NCBI RefSeq assembly: GCF_014695975.1
Contig: NZ_JACJPI010000081.1
Coordinates: 186,001-250,000, forward strand
Origin: Leptolyngbya sp. FACHB-321
GTDB taxonomy: Bacteria; Cyanobacteriota; Cyanobacteriia; Leptolyngbyales; Leptolyngbyaceae
Length of the DNA stretch: 64,000 nt
Direction: 5' to 3'
Below, one piece after another: positions 27,488-37,857 of the stretch; within the stretch, counting starts at the first letter, position 1, and each line of letters opens with the position of its first letter. A model generated the notes under the pieces. That model had not been told where the DNA came from. It ran no database searches and saw nothing but the letters and a program-made list of their open reading frames with translations. A program made the position numbers and the translations under genes.

Positions 27488-27736
27488 ATGACTAGCCAAA
27501 TTCTAACTAGCAACAGTTCAATACGTGTGCCTGCCTCCGAAGCAGAGCAACTTCAAGCACAGAAGGCTGAAGCAGCCGTTGTCGATCAGCATCGTTCACG
27601 CTTGATCGAAGCAATGAAGTCTCAGTACCAGTTGGACCAGCAAGTTGAGTTTCTTCATCTTCAAGCAGAAGCCGATTTGCTTTTACAGCAGCTACAGGCA
27701 CTTAAGCAGAAACGTGCAGCATCCTCAGCACAGTAG
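27488..27736 (+). CDS. Small helical protein of unknown function
   Basis: 82 residues, charged and helical: residues 20-75 (EQLQAQKAEAAVVDQHRSRL, then a QLD..EFLHLQAEADLLLQQL stretch) form a probable coiled coil. The string DQHRSRLIEAMKSQYQLD looks strongly conserved in type, and I believe small cyanobacterial proteins of this kind exist, but no function is known. Start ATG 27488. A hairpin (27823-27861) follows 87 bases after the stop. Confidence 0.7.
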   Translation: MTSQILTSNSSIRVPASEAEQLQAQKAEAAVVDQHRSRLIEAMKSQYQLDQQVEFLHLQAEADLLLQQLQALKQKRAASSAQ

Positions 27737-27822
27737 TTTGCTTGGTGCAGTAAAAGATTTTTTCAGGAGCAACCTATCCCTAAAGTGAGTTGTAAACCAG
27801 GCGGGCTAGAAAGGGATGGCGT

Positions 27823-27861
27823 GCTTCAGCGATCGCCCCATTCTCTAGCAATCGCTGAAGC
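27823..27861 (+). terminator. 11-bp hairpin after the 27488 gene
   Basis: GCTTCAGCGAT (27823-27833) pairs perfectly with ATCGCTGAAGC (27851-27861), loop 17 nt. There is no T-run, so termination is only possible. It is in a 332-base stretch (27737-28068) otherwise without signals. Confidence 0.4.
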
Positions 27862-28068
27862 AAATAACACTATGAATTAGCAACGCAATCGGCGATCGTA
27901 CTGTCAAGTCTTTCAAGTTTGCCGTGCGATCGTCCTATTACCAGACTCGTTACTCAATTAACGGCTCTAGGCAAACAGCGCTTTGCTAGTACGTCCAGGC
28001 TTTCATTTCCAAAGCTTAGGTTGCGTCAAGCTTTATACTTGGCATGGCTTCATCGGTTGACGTTGCTT

Positions 28069-28893
28069 ATGCGCTCTTTCTGGTTTGACCCTTACCTTTG
28101 GATACACCTTGCGGGGTTAGCAGCACTCCCCATTTTTCTGGAGATCTGTTTGGTCGGGTTCGCGATTGGTGATCCACTCCTACCAGTGTGGCTAGAGGTC
28201 CTGCTGGTAGGAGTAGTGGGTGCTGCTCCTGTCTTGTGGATGCAATGGCAGCGTCCGTTCTACATTTTTAGTGTGATGGCAGTAGCAGTGAAGCCAGAGC
28301 AACTCACTGATGACCAACGGCGGCTGTTAGTTCTGTTTAAATCGCAGCGCAATCGTGTGTTGGCAGCAGTGGTGCCAGTCTTCTTAGTTTTTCTGTTGTG
28401 GAAGATCTACGCTATTGCTCCGATCGCCGCACCTGGTGTTTCGTTTCTTCCTAAATGGCGTTTCTTCGGGCTACTGCTGGCTGCAGGTGCCTTTCTTGGT
28501 AGCAATCTCTTTATGCAGGTGCCTATCAGCGTCGCTAGCGTCATGTTAACCACTGAATCAGCATTTGCCGCTACGCCCCCTTATCCGTTGGAGTCAATCC
28601 GACGTAGTTTTACACTGGTGGGTTTACGGGTCAATCGGTTTTTGCCGCCTCTTCGTCCTGACGTAAAGCTAGCATTGGTCGAAACGGTGCCATTAACCGC
28701 TACTCAAGCTACGCCTCCCCCTTCGCAAGCGTCACCTGGTAATGATCCCCTTGCTAGTGATTTATGGGTAGAGTCAGAAACCCCTGTGGTCACAGCATCG
28801 GCAACCGACAGTGATGCTGTGACATCCGTTGCCAGCGATGAGGCAACAGGCAGCAATGCAGATAAGCTTGCATCAGAACAAATAGACTCTTAG
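28069..28893 (+). CDS. Low-complexity-tail membrane protein
   Basis: 274 residues from ATG 28069 (MRSFWFDPYLWIHLAGLAAL); the frame runs back to a TTG at 27919 but the MRSF..DPYLWIHLAGLA start is the known start of this cyanobacterial family. Four hydrophobic segments are spread over residues 10-175, one with basic flanks (LFKSQRNRVLAAVVPVF). After PPLRPDVKLALVETVPL the last ~75 residues are Ser/Thr/Ala/Asp-rich low complexity, as the family name says. Function unknown. Probably ends a single-gene unit. Confidence 0.8.
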   Translation: MRSFWFDPYLWIHLAGLAALPIFLEICLVGFAIGDPLLPVWLEVLLVGVVGAAPVLWMQWQRPFYIFSVMAVAVKPEQLTDDQRRLLVLFKSQRNRVLAAVVPVFLVFLLWKIYAIAPIAAPGVSFLPKWRFFGLLLAAGAFLGSNLFMQVPISVASVMLTTESAFAATPPYPLESIRRSFTLVGLRVNRFLPPLRPDVKLALVETVPLTATQATPPPSQASPGNDPLASDLWVESETPVVTASATDSDAVTSVASDEATGSNADKLASEQIDS

Positions 28894-29003
28894 TCAGTAG
28901 ATGTTGATACTGGCAATCTCTTTGGGGATCGCTGTTCTCCTTGGCTCTTGCTAGAGGCTCAAACTTCACGCCTACAATAGAGTGAGTACCCTTTGGCTTT
29001 GCT

Positions 29004-29531
29004 ATGAGTAATGATTTAGGGTCGCCCCAACGCTTTCCCAGGGTGCCGAATGATCGCCGGGTGGCAGCTTTTGCGATCGACTTTGGCGCAGCATCTCTAT
29101 TAAGTACTCTGGGTGGAGCCAGCGCTGTTATTCCTCTCTTTATCTTGAGCTGGTATGGGCTACGAGTCATTCTTGTTGTCAAAAACCAGGGGCAAAGTTT
29201 AGGACGGTGGGCGCTAGACATGAAAGTGCTTGACCCGAAGTATCGGGCTTTGCCAGGTTTGGTTGAGCTAACTAAACGAGAAGCACTGACGGGCGGCGGT
29301 AGCCTGTTACTGTTGCTTAGTATTGTGAATCTCAGCCCCACCAATGGCTTAATTTTGATCGCGCCGATCCCGTTGCTGGTGGATTGTGGTTTAGCATTCC
29401 TGGATAACGACTTTCGGCAAGCATGGCACGATCGCATTGCCCGCACCGTAGTGATTCAGACCCGCCGGGGCTACTCACTCGACATCAAGCTTAAAAAGAT
29501 GTTTGCTCAAGTGAGCGATCGTGTGAAATAA
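29004..29531 (+). CDS. RDD family membrane protein
   Basis: 175 residues. [16 protein letters not shown] holds the R..A..(I)D motif of the first helix; two more helices and the [12 protein letters not shown] and [11 protein letters not shown] ends complete the RDD domain. Some RDD proteins act as Na+/H+ antiporters, most are uncharacterised. It is 46 bases before rpmG on the same strand. Confidence 0.85.
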   Translation: MSNDLGSPQRFPRVPNDRRVAAFAIDFGAASLLSTLGGASAVIPLFILSWYGLRVILVVKNQGQSLGRWALDMKVLDPKYRALPGLVELTKREALTGGGSLLLLLSIVNLSPTNGLILIAPIPLLVDCGLAFLDNDFRQAWHDRIARTVVIQTRRGYSLDIKLKKMFAQVSDRVK

Positions 29532-29577
29532 TGGATGTTTGTGTATATTTCGTCCTTCTTCACTGATTTGTAGGATT

Positions 29578-29772
29578 ATGGCTAAGGGTAAAGGTGTTCG
29601 CATTGTAATTACGCTGGAATGTACCGAGTGTCGCACCAATCCCGACAAGCGATCGCCAGGGGTCTCCCGCTACACATCCACCAAAAATCGTCGCAATACC
29701 ACTGCGCGGATTGAGCTAAACAAGTTCTGTCCTCACTGCAATGGGCATAAGGTTCACAAAGAGATCAAGTAA
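29578..29772 (+). CDS. rpmG: Ribosomal protein bL33
   Basis: 64 residues from ATG 29578 ([20 protein letters not shown]). The zinc-binding Cys pairs are CTEC and CPHC. It is part of the 50S subunit near the E site. The frame extends back to 29539, but MAKGKGVR is the family start. Followed by rpsR 98 bases on, the usual cyanobacterial order. Confidence 0.97.
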   Translation: MAKGKGVRIVITLECTECRTNPDKRSPGVSRYTSTKNRRNTTARIELNKFCPHCNGHKVHKEIK

Positions 29773-29870
29773 ATCGCTATCAATAGCGTCTAGTCGGCAG
29801 TCCGAATTATTATGACGCTGACCTTTACTAACCCTGTAATTTACTGACCACTGACTACCGATCAACTACC

Positions 29871-30086
29871 ATGACTTACTTCCGTCGCCGGGTTTCGCCC
29901 GTTAAGCCCGAAGATCCCATTGATTACAAAGACGTTGATCTGCTCCGCAAATTTATTACCGAGCGCGGTAAGATTTTGCCACGCCGGATCACGGGTTTGA
30001 CTGCCAAACAGCAGCGTGCGCTTACACAGTCTATTAAGCGTGCCCGCATCATCGCCTTGTTGCCCTTCGTGAACCAGGAAGGGTAG
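29871..30086 (+). CDS. rpsR: Ribosomal protein bS18
   Basis: 71 residues; [39 protein letters not shown] and [20 protein letters not shown] are the bS18 pattern. It binds the 30S platform with bS6. Its gene lies between rpmG and a ribonuclease gene on the same strand, so the three may form an operon. Confidence 0.97.
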   Translation: MTYFRRRVSPVKPEDPIDYKDVDLLRKFITERGKILPRRITGLTAKQQRALTQSIKRARIIALLPFVNQEG

Positions 30087-30208
30087 GTTAAAGCATAGGG
30101 TATAGGGTTCAGGTCTTTTAAGGTTTAGCCTCGGCGGCTTGAAGATTTTGTCTCATTCTCTTCACCTGCATCCTGTACCCAGTTTTAACCGTATACCCCC
30201 ATACTTTA

Positions 30209-32221
30209 ATGGAGAAGGGCACCCTTGTTGAATTTCGGCTTGGCAGTGAGCGTCGCCTTGCTGTTGTAGAGCGTCCAGAAGGCAAAAAACACTGGATTGC
30301 CACTGACAATCGCGGTCAGTCACACACGCTTCACCCCCGCCAAATCACTTACGAAGTGGAGGGGACCTATAAGCCAACAGATATTACTCCTTTTTTAAAG
30401 GAAATTCAGCCTTATTTAGACCCGTCTAACCTGGAAATTGCCTGGGAATTTCTGGCTGAAGACGGTGAAGCCGCTGATCCTGCGAAGATGGCACTGTTGC
30501 TCTTCTCGGATCAAGCGCCACCTCTGAGCTATGCCGCTCATTGTTTGCTGAGTGAAGATAAGCTCTACTTCAAGCTGAAAGGCGATCGCTATGAGCCTCG
30601 CCCTCAAGCTCAGGTGTCGGAGCTGAAGCATCAGTTAGAAATGGAGGCACAACGTCAACAGGAATGGCAGAGCTTTTTAGCACGGGTAGAAGAATCTTTA
30701 GCAGGAAAGCCTGTCGAATGGCAGCCTAGCGATCGCCCTCGTCTTGATGCCCTTGAGCGCTTTGCTACGTTTGGTGAAGAAGCGACCCACCGCGCACCCG
30801 CTTTGGAAACCTTGTTACACTTGAAGCGATCTGAGACATCTCAGGCTGCGTTTCAATTACTGGTCGAGATGGGGCTGTGGAGTGCCCACGAGAACTTGGC
30901 GTTGCGGCGTAGCCAGATTCCAGTTCATTTTCCTCCCAGGGTATTGGATGTGGCACATCATTGTTTGACCTCTCCGCCGCCTGACCTCAACGCCGATCGC
31001 CTGGATTTAACTCATCTCAAGGTTTATACCATTGACGATGAAAGCACACTTGAGATCGATGATGGTCTCAGTCTGGAATATCTCGAAGATGGTGTGCAGC
31101 GATTGTGGATTCACATTGCCGACCCAACTCGCTGGCTGTCACCTGGTGATGAACTAGATTTAGAAGCCCGTCGCCGCATCACAACGCTGTACCTGCCGAC
31201 CGGCATGATTTCAATGTTTCCGGCAGAGCTAGCCACTGGACCGATGAGCTTGGTGCAGGGGCGGGTTTGTTGTGCACTAAGCTTTAGCGTTATTTTGAGT
31301 CCAGAAGGCGCAGTGCAGGACTATAGCATTTATGCCAGTCTCATTAAGGCAACGTATCGCCTTACCTATGATGATGTGGATGAAATGTTGGAGCTTGGTG
31401 TACAAGCGGAGTCAGAATTAGAGGCGATCGCACGGTGGGCAAAACGCCGCCAAACCTGGCGGCAGTCACAAGGTGCGATCAGCATTCATATGCCAGAGTC
31501 GTCCATTAAAGTCTATAACGACGAAATTACGATTCAGGTATTGAACGATTCGATGGCACGCCAGTTGGTAGCCGAGATGATGATTCTCGCTGGTGAAGTT
31601 GCTGCTCGTTATGGTCAGGCACATAACTTGCCCATCCCTTTCCGCAACCAACCACAGCCAGAATTACCGTCTGAAGAAGAGTTGCTGCAACTGCCATCGG
31701 GTCCGGTGCGCTCGTGCGCGATTCGGCGATGTATGCCCCGTAGTGAACTGAGTATTACTCCAGCTCGACATGCCAGCTTAGGATTAGATACGTATACTCA
31801 AGTTACGTCACCCATCCGACGCTATAGCGATCTGCTATCGCATTTTCAGATTAAGGCGCATCTTCGTGGTGCCCCCCTTCCCTTCTCGGCTGAAGCCGTA
31901 AAGGAGCTAATCCTTAGCATTAGTTCTGCTGCCTACGAAGCCGTTCTCGTGGAACGTCAGACCAACCGCTATTGGGGGCTTGAGTTTCTACGGCGCAATG
32001 CGGATGAAATTTGGGATGCCCTCATGCTGCGTTGGCTAAGGGAACATGAAAATCTTGGGCTGGTGCTGCTAGAAGATCTGGGTATGGAGCTACCGATGCG
32101 TTTTACCCGACCAGTTACTCCGGGCGATCGCCTGGAGCTTAAGGTTAGCCACGCTGATCCTCGTCAGGACATTATTCATTTTCAAGAAATGATGTATCAA
32201 GAAGCCCAGGCAAAAAGTTAG
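30209..32221 (+). CDS. RNase II/R family exoribonuclease
   Basis: 670 residues. After an N-terminal beta region, the RNB catalytic domain starts near residue 265: TIDDESTLEIDDGLS gives the acidic Mg2+ site, then WIHIADPTRW, RRITTLYLPTGMISMFP and CALSFSV; HASLGLDTYTQVTSPIRRYSDL is the end signature. A C-terminal part too short for a typical S1 domain follows. It degrades RNA 3' to 5'. Naming it rnb or rnr would be a guess: length suits RNase II. 122 bases after rpsR, likely same transcript. Confidence 0.92.
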   Translation: MEKGTLVEFRLGSERRLAVVERPEGKKHWIATDNRGQSHTLHPRQITYEVEGTYKPTDITPFLKEIQPYLDPSNLEIAWEFLAEDGEAADPAKMALLLFSDQAPPLSYAAHCLLSEDKLYFKLKGDRYEPRPQAQVSELKHQLEMEAQRQQEWQSFLARVEESLAGKPVEWQPSDRPRLDALERFATFGEEATHRAPALETLLHLKRSETSQAAFQLLVEMGLWSAHENLALRRSQIPVHFPPRVLDVAHHCLTSPPPDLNADRLDLTHLKVYTIDDESTLEIDDGLSLEYLEDGVQRLWIHIADPTRWLSPGDELDLEARRRITTLYLPTGMISMFPAELATGPMSLVQGRVCCALSFSVILSPEGAVQDYSIYASLIKATYRLTYDDVDEMLELGVQAESELEAIARWAKRRQTWRQSQGAISIHMPESSIKVYNDEITIQVLNDSMARQLVAEMMILAGEVAARYGQAHNLPIPFRNQPQPELPSEEELLQLPSGPVRSCAIRRCMPRSELSITPARHASLGLDTYTQVTSPIRRYSDLLSHFQIKAHLRGAPLPFSAEAVKELILSISSAAYEAVLVERQTNRYWGLEFLRRNADEIWDALMLRWLREHENLGLVLLEDLGMELPMRFTRPVTPGDRLELKVSHADPRQDIIHFQEMMYQEAQAKS

Positions 32222-32284
32222 AAGAGAGGCCGTCGGTGGCTTTTTAGCCCTTACCTACTGCCTCTCGATAACAACTGCCTGTAT

Positions 32285-32830
32285 CTATCCCACCTGTGTC
32301 TCCTGGCAAATAGGTTTGTGTACCCCAAACCCAGAGATAAAGAACTCAAAGCGGGTATAGCTCAACTCCACTAAATCGCCATCGTTTAGAAGCCGTTGTT
32401 CTAACGCAGGCAAGCGTCGACCGTTGAGGAATGTACCATTGCTACTGCCTACGTCCATAATGTAAAAGCCGCGATCGGGACAATGCCCAATCACTGCATG
32501 GCAGCGAGAAATGGATGAGCTTTTAATAGAAATAGCACATGTACTGTTGCGACCAATCAACCAGCTTGCACCGACTGATGTTACCTGGGTTGCACGATCG
32601 TCCGGTAGATTAGTAGTTAAAAAAGCGGTACGGCCCGTACTGACTGCCTGAATATAGAAAGAACTAACTTCACAACGGCTAGAAGCATTTAGAACAGGTT
32701 CAATAATGGTTGCGACTTGACTAAGATTTGGACCACAGTCGTCAAGCAAGCATTGGGAGAGGGACGGATTTTTCTCCAAAAAATTAAGAGTGCGTCGATC
32801 AGAGTCACTAGAGGGCTTCAGATTCAACAT
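32285..32830 (-). CDS. FHA domain protein
   Basis: 181 residues. The N-terminal half (1-90) is not recognised; the C-terminal half is an FHA fold with WLIGRN, SISRCHAVI and GSSNGTFLNGR, which binds phosphothreonine peptides. The N-terminal part may bind a partner. It is downstream (same strand) of an AAA-like gene but 770 bases away. Start ATG 32830. A Ser/Thr kinase partner is expected from the family but none is near. Confidence 0.9.
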   Translation of the reverse strand: MLNLKPSSDSDRRTLNFLEKNPSLSQCLLDDCGPNLSQVATIIEPVLNASSRCEVSSFYIQAVSTGRTAFLTTNLPDDRATQVTSVGASWLIGRNSTCAISIKSSSISRCHAVIGHCPDRGFYIMDVGSSNGTFLNGRRLPALEQRLLNDGDLVELSYTRFEFFISGFGVHKPICQETQVG

Positions 32831-33601
32831 AATTCCTTTCTGGATTAAACAACTTCTTTGCGAAAATAGTCAAAGCCTGAGCCGTCTACTACTTGAAGCA
32901 CTGATTACGGCAGAGTAATCATTACAGCAGCAGTCAACGCTCAAGGGAAACACAGGCAACACGAAGGTTCTGAGACTAGATGCTTACTTATCTATTTAGT
33001 TACAAACTATTTAGTTGCGGAATGCTGTGCGTAAACGATGTAGCCTATAGCACTGCTATCCTGGGTCGTTGGCTGTGCTCTACAGTTGATGTTGCCTCCT
33101 CAACTTCGGTTAGTATTGCCCCTGAATCCTGATTAATAAACGGTTATAGCTGCTGGGCTTCCAGTGGTATCACCCTTAGGGGGGATGCACGTTGCTATGT
33201 AAACTAAACAACACAGTCGAAGCTGATGACAACCGTGAACTAAAACAACTTGTCAGATGCTTTACATAGCTACGTAGGTTTACAGATCTTCTTGAAGGTG
33301 ATGTTAATTTTTCTTTACGTAGGTTAAAGTCGAACGCTTTATAAAGCGTCGATGACAGGCGGCAGTGAAAAGCGCTCTAGATGCTTGGAACGCCAGTGAT
33401 AGCACTTCCTGCACTCATACCTCACAGAGTTTTAGGAGTGGGTTGAGGCGGACGATCGTGGCGTTGTAGAGGTTGGAACACTCGTGTCGTAACATCAACG
33501 CAGTGGAGCGCTGGTTTCTGATACCGCGAGGTGGCGTTACAGGCTTTTTGAGAAAGTCGTACACGGCGTTCCAGTTTTTAGTAGCGCTACAGTCTACGCC
33601 T
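32831..33601. other. Long intergenic region with palindromes
   Basis: 771 bases without a credible gene. Visible structures: inverted repeat GCTATGTAAA/TTTACATAGC (33194-33203 / 33261-33270), direct repeat TACGTAGGTT (33271-33280 and 33317-33326), and the 16-bp palindrome ACGCTTTATAAAGCGT (33334-33349). A short minus-strand frame at 33415-33672 overlaps the next gene and has no support. It may carry the FHA gene's regulatory region or an RNA. Confidence 0.5.
33334..33349. repeat. Perfect 16-bp palindrome
   Basis: ACGCTTTATAAAGCGT reads the same on both strands. It could be an operator or a two-fold protein site. No assigned regulator. Confidence 0.6.
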
Positions 33602-34747
33602 TTAGGAAAGATGATGTTTAAGCCAAAAGGCAAGTAACGGCATCGTGATGCGATAACCGTAATCTGGTCCATAAACCAAACCTTTTTGTTCTAGGCTGGC
33701 TAAAGCACCCTGAAGTCCACCGCCTCTCGACAGCTTGTGTTTCTGAATATACTCCCGTGAGTGTGGGCTGTCTGTGGGGTCAAGCGCTAAACTCTCAAGC
33801 ACCCGTACCTGACTAGGCGGTAGCAGCAAAATGAGTGATTCAAAGGTCAAGGATAAGTCTTCCACCAGTGCTAGCGTGCTGCGGTAAACATGATGAGGAT
33901 AAACTGTGTGTGCTTTGAGCTGTTTTGAGGCTGGCTGGTCAGTGCTAGAAGTCGCTGCTGAAGTGCATCCATTCTCAAACATATGGTGATCGAGCCAAAG
34001 ACGACGTGCAAGGGCGATCGCGTCTCCCACATGCCCTTGAACAACGGTCAAAAACAGTTCCAGAGCCTCACTTTCAGGTTCAATCTGTAGCCCTTCGGTT
34101 GCCATTGCTGCCACAATCCAAGGGCGCAAGGCTGCATCCTCAAGGGGACCCAGGAAGACAACCTGTACGTTGCTGTCTTGCACCCAACTCTCTGCCACAG
34201 TAGCTATGAGGGCGTAACTCACCTGTGTCTGCTGCTGAATTTCTTGCCGTAGGTAGCGCTGCCACTTGCCTGACCGATCCCAGGAACGAATATGGGCAAA
34301 GTTGAGAAAAACAAGCACCACGCGGCAGCCAAGCCCTTCTGCCATTGCTTGTGGCAGTGCCAGCAGACTTTGAAACAGTAGCCATTCATCTTTCGGCGCA
34401 GAATGCCAAACAAGCCGTGCTTGCCCACTAGAGAGTGTCTCTAAAATAATGGGTTGCTTTTGGCTCCACTGTTGCAGCAGTGCTCGATCGGCTGCGGCCT
34501 GGAATGCTACGGCAACACCTTCGGCTAGCAGTTGAAGAAACCGATTACTATCGGTCGCACGCAAACAGTCAATCTCAATTACTCTAGCCCCAACGATTTG
34601 GGCTGCATGACGCAGCAGCGTCTGCCGACCGCTGCCTGGTACTCCTGCAAGCAGCAAATCACCATCTGTAGCCAAAATTTGACTGACCTGTTGCAACTCC
34701 CTTTGTCTGCCAAGGAGCGTTTTTGGCGTAAACGGATTCACAACCAT
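33602..34747 (-). CDS. AAA/STAND-like protein with degenerate Walker motifs
   Basis: 381 residues. The NPFTPKTLLGRQRELQQV start is typical of AAA proteins, and LLLAGVPGSGRQTLLRHAAQ is the Walker A site, but Lys is replaced by Arg (GSGRQT). The expected Walker B strand reads RVVLVFLNFAHI, with Asn for Asp. Both changes suggest weak or no ATP hydrolysis. A helical C-terminal part ends in a winged-helix-like segment (LQGALASLEQKGLVYGPDYG). Role unknown. The P-type ATPase gene diverges from it. Confidence 0.75.
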   Translation of the reverse strand: MVVNPFTPKTLLGRQRELQQVSQILATDGDLLLAGVPGSGRQTLLRHAAQIVGARVIEIDCLRATDSNRFLQLLAEGVAVAFQAAADRALLQQWSQKQPIILETLSSGQARLVWHSAPKDEWLLFQSLLALPQAMAEGLGCRVVLVFLNFAHIRSWDRSGKWQRYLRQEIQQQTQVSYALIATVAESWVQDSNVQVVFLGPLEDAALRPWIVAAMATEGLQIEPESEALELFLTVVQGHVGDAIALARRLWLDHHMFENGCTSAATSSTDQPASKQLKAHTVYPHHVYRSTLALVEDLSLTFESLILLLPPSQVRVLESLALDPTDSPHSREYIQKHKLSRGGGLQGALASLEQKGLVYGPDYGYRITMPLLAFWLKHHLS

Positions 34748-34882
34748 TGTGAAGAAAAAAGGGGGCGTGAGAAAGGGTTTAGGTGGTGTATGATCGCTTC
34801 ACACTATTTAATAGTGCCGATAATTTGCTTTAGGCACTATGATCAAGTGCTGTAGGTGTTATAGCATTCTCTGCCATTCACT

Positions 34883-37756
34883 ATGACTGTTAAATCCTCT
34901 TCACCCGGTCCCGCATTAACCTGGCATACTCTTGGTGTGCGGCAGACTTTAGAACAATTTCAAACCGATCGCCAGTCTGGCTTGACTTCTCAGCAAGTGA
35001 CCGCCCAATTGGAGCAATACGGCACCAATGAACTGATTGAAGCGGGTGGACGTAGCACTTGGGAGATCTTATTAGACCAATTCACCAACATCATGCTGCT
35101 GCTGCTGATTGCAGTGGCACTGATTTCTGGAGTGCTAGATTTCTTTGATTGGCGAGCCGGTAAGCTTAGTCCGGGCGAAATTCCCTTCAAGGACACGATC
35201 GCCATTATTGCGATCGTTATCTTAAATGGATTGCTGGGCTACTTTCAGGAGAGCAAGGCAGAAAAAGACCTGGCAGCTTTGAAGAAACTGGCATCGTCAA
35301 GGGTGCGAGTGATTCGGGATGGCAAGACGATCGAAGTAGACTCGAAAGAGTTGGTTCCTGGCGATGTCATGCTCTTGGAGGCGGGCGTACAAGTGGCAGC
35401 CGATGGTCGCCTGATAGAAGCTTCCAACTTGCAAATTCGGGAGTCGGCGTTAACGGGTGAGGCGCAAGCAGTCAGTAAGCGCGTCGAGACGGAATTGCCA
35501 GCAGAAACGCCGCTGGGCGATCGCATCAATCTGGTGTACCAGGGCACGGAAGTACTACAGGGTCGGGCAGCAGCCATTGTTACTGGCACAGGTATGCAGA
35601 CTGAGTTAGGGCGTATCGCCACCATGTTGCAGTCTGTAGAGGCGGAAGCCACACCGTTACAAAAGCGCATGGCACTCCTCAGCAAAGTACTGGTAACGGG
35701 TGCGTTGCTTTTAGTTGCCCTTGTAGTCCTTGGCGGCATTGGTTATGCCACCTGGCAAAGTGGAAAGAACTTGCTGGAAGTGGCGCTGAGTGACGTCGGC
35801 AAAGAGTATCTGGAAGTATCGCTCAGTATGGCAGTAGCGATCGTTCCCGAAGGTTTGCCAGCCGTTATTACAGTCACGCTAGCGTTGGGAACGCAGCGGA
35901 TGGTTAAACGACAAGCGCTGATTCGTAAGCTGCCTGCCGTTGAAACCCTTGGCTCGGTAACCACCATCTGTTCTGATAAAACAGGGACGCTGACGCAAAA
36001 TAAAATGGTCGTGCAGTTGCTCCACACCAGCAGCACCTCTCTCCGCGTCACTGGGGATGGCTACAGCCCTACTGGTGCGTTTGCGCCTGTTGAAGCCAAC
36101 GCTGCCACAGTTGATCCGCAAGAGCAACCAGAACTATTGAATCTGCTGACTGCCTGCACAGTTTGTAACGATGCTGTTTTGCAGGAAGAGAAAGGCTCAT
36201 GGATTATTTTGGGCGACCCTACTGAAGGGGCATTGCTGACCTTAGCAGGCAAGGCAGGGTTTGAAAAAGATCAATGGGCGAGCAAACTGCCGCGCGTTGC
36301 TGAGTTCCCCTTTTCTTCTGAGCGCAAGCGTATGAGCGCGATCGTCGAAGTGTTGGACACTGATCCTACCCTCACTAGCGACGGCTCACACTACATCATG
36401 TTCACAAAAGGCTCTCCTGAGCTGATTCTAGAGCGTTGTACACAGATTCAGGTGGGTGATGCGGCACAGCCGATCGCCGAGGAGCAGCGCCGCAAAGTTC
36501 TGGAACAGAATAACCAGATGGCAGGGCGTGGGCTGCGCGTTTTGGGTTTTGCCTGCAAGCCGTTAACTGCCATTCCTCCTGAGGGGTCTGATGAAGTCTC
36601 AGAGCGTGAATTAGTTTGGCTGGGGCTGGTAGCCATGCTGGACGCTCCCCGTCCAGAAGTGCGTGATGCCGTTGCTCGTTGTCGCTCTGCAGGGATTCGC
36701 CCTGTCATGATTACTGGTGATCACCAACTGACGGCACAAGCTGTAGCAGAAGATCTAGGTATTGCTAAACCAGGCGATCGTGCCCTTACTGGCAACCAAT
36801 TAGAGCATCTTAGTCTGGAAGAGTTGGCGAATGAGGTGGAAGATGTGAGCGTCTATGCCCGTGTCGCCCCTGAGCATAAGCTGCGGATTGTGCAAGTGCT
36901 GCAACGCAAGGGGCACGTCGTAGCCATGACAGGTGATGGTGTAAACGATGCGCCAGCTCTTAAGCAAGCCGATATTGGTATTGCGATGGGCATTACCGGT
37001 ACGGATGTGAGCAAAGATGCCAGCGATATGGTGCTGCTGGATGACAACTTTGCCACGATCGTCGCGGCAACTGAAGAGGGGCGCGTCGTTTACACCAACA
37101 TTCGCCGCTTTATCAAATACATTCTGGGTAGCAACATTGGTGAACTGCTCACGATCGCAGCCGCACCGCTTCTTGGTCTTGGTGGTGTACCGCTATCACC
37201 CTTACAAATCCTCTGGATGAATCTGGTGACAGATGGTTTACCGGCGCTAGCGCTGGCAGTCGAACCGGCAGAGCCTGACGTAATGAGGCGTCCGCCCCAC
37301 GATCCGGGCGAGAGCATTTTTGCGCGTGGGCTAGGCGCTTACATGATTCGGATTGGGATTGTGTTGGCTATCCTGGCGATCGCGCTGATGTCATGGGCTT
37401 ATGGCTATACACACGCCAATCCTACGGCTGAAGATCCGAGTGGCGATCGCTGGAAAACGATGGTTTTTACCACACTCTGTATTGCCCAAATGGGTCATGC
37501 TCTGGCAATTCGTTCGAATACGCGCCTGACGATTGAACTCAATCCGTTGACTAATCCCTTTTTGTTAGGAGCGGTGGTTGTAACTTCACTGTTGCAGCTA
37601 GCATTGGTCTATGTCCCCTTTCTACGTAGCTTCTTCAACACACATTACTTAAGTGGTTTTGAACTCGGTGTTTGCCTGGGTGTCAGCGTACTGATGTTTG
37701 TGTGGGTAGAGTTAGAGAAGCTCGTGTTTCGGTGGTATGCCAAGACGAAGAAGTAG
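34883..37756 (+). CDS. P2A-type Ca2+-transporting ATPase (PacL-like)
   Basis: 957 residues. The N-terminal cation-ATPase domain, A-domain ESALTGEAQ with TGES-like loop, M4 motif IVPEGLPAV, phosphorylation site [14 protein letters not shown]-site KGSPE, and hinge [21 protein letters not shown] are all in place. PEGLP and the C-terminal helices match SERCA/PacL calcium pumps, which export Ca2+ (perhaps Mn2+) across the plasma membrane. Synechococcus PacL is the nearest named case. Start ATG 34883. It diverges from the AAA-like gene. Confidence 0.93.
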   Translation: MTVKSSSPGPALTWHTLGVRQTLEQFQTDRQSGLTSQQVTAQLEQYGTNELIEAGGRSTWEILLDQFTNIMLLLLIAVALISGVLDFFDWRAGKLSPGEIPFKDTIAIIAIVILNGLLGYFQESKAEKDLAALKKLASSRVRVIRDGKTIEVDSKELVPGDVMLLEAGVQVAADGRLIEASNLQIRESALTGEAQAVSKRVETELPAETPLGDRINLVYQGTEVLQGRAAAIVTGTGMQTELGRIATMLQSVEAEATPLQKRMALLSKVLVTGALLLVALVVLGGIGYATWQSGKNLLEVALSDVGKEYLEVSLSMAVAIVPEGLPAVITVTLALGTQRMVKRQALIRKLPAVETLGSVTTICSDKTGTLTQNKMVVQLLHTSSTSLRVTGDGYSPTGAFAPVEANAATVDPQEQPELLNLLTACTVCNDAVLQEEKGSWIILGDPTEGALLTLAGKAGFEKDQWASKLPRVAEFPFSSERKRMSAIVEVLDTDPTLTSDGSHYIMFTKGSPELILERCTQIQVGDAAQPIAEEQRRKVLEQNNQMAGRGLRVLGFACKPLTAIPPEGSDEVSERELVWLGLVAMLDAPRPEVRDAVARCRSAGIRPVMITGDHQLTAQAVAEDLGIAKPGDRALTGNQLEHLSLEELANEVEDVSVYARVAPEHKLRIVQVLQRKGHVVAMTGDGVNDAPALKQADIGIAMGITGTDVSKDASDMVLLDDNFATIVAATEEGRVVYTNIRRFIKYILGSNIGELLTIAAAPLLGLGGVPLSPLQILWMNLVTDGLPALALAVEPAEPDVMRRPPHDPGESIFARGLGAYMIRIGIVLAILAIALMSWAYGYTHANPTAEDPSGDRWKTMVFTTLCIAQMGHALAIRSNTRLTIELNPLTNPFLLGAVVVTSLLQLALVYVPFLRSFFNTHYLSGFELGVCLGVSVLMFVWVELEKLVFRWYAKTKK

Positions 37757-37764
37757 CAAATTTT

Positions 37765-37831
37765 GAGTTTTGAGTAGCGCTTTGCGCCGCTACGCTAGAG
37801 AGTTTTGAATTGCATCTTTAACTCAAAACTC
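37765..37831. repeat. Inverted and dispersed repeat before recF
   Basis: GAGTTTTGAG (37765-37774) and CTCAAAACTC (37822-37831) form an inverted repeat; inside, GTAGCG (37774-37779) and CGCTAC (37788-37793) pair around CTTTGCGC. The AACTCAAAACT words match the array at 16965-17027. Confidence 0.6.
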
Positions 37832-37857
37832 TTAATTCGTAACTCATTACTCTACCC

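Noticed and set aside
32222-32284. GGCC...GGCT hairpin followed by TTTTT after the RNase gene
   Set aside because: Only a 4-bp stem with a G-T pair, too weak to list as a terminator.
33415-33672. Minus-strand 85-codon frame overlapping the AAA-like gene's 3' end
   Set aside because: Overlaps 71 bases of a good gene, has no recognisable motif, and its composition is random.
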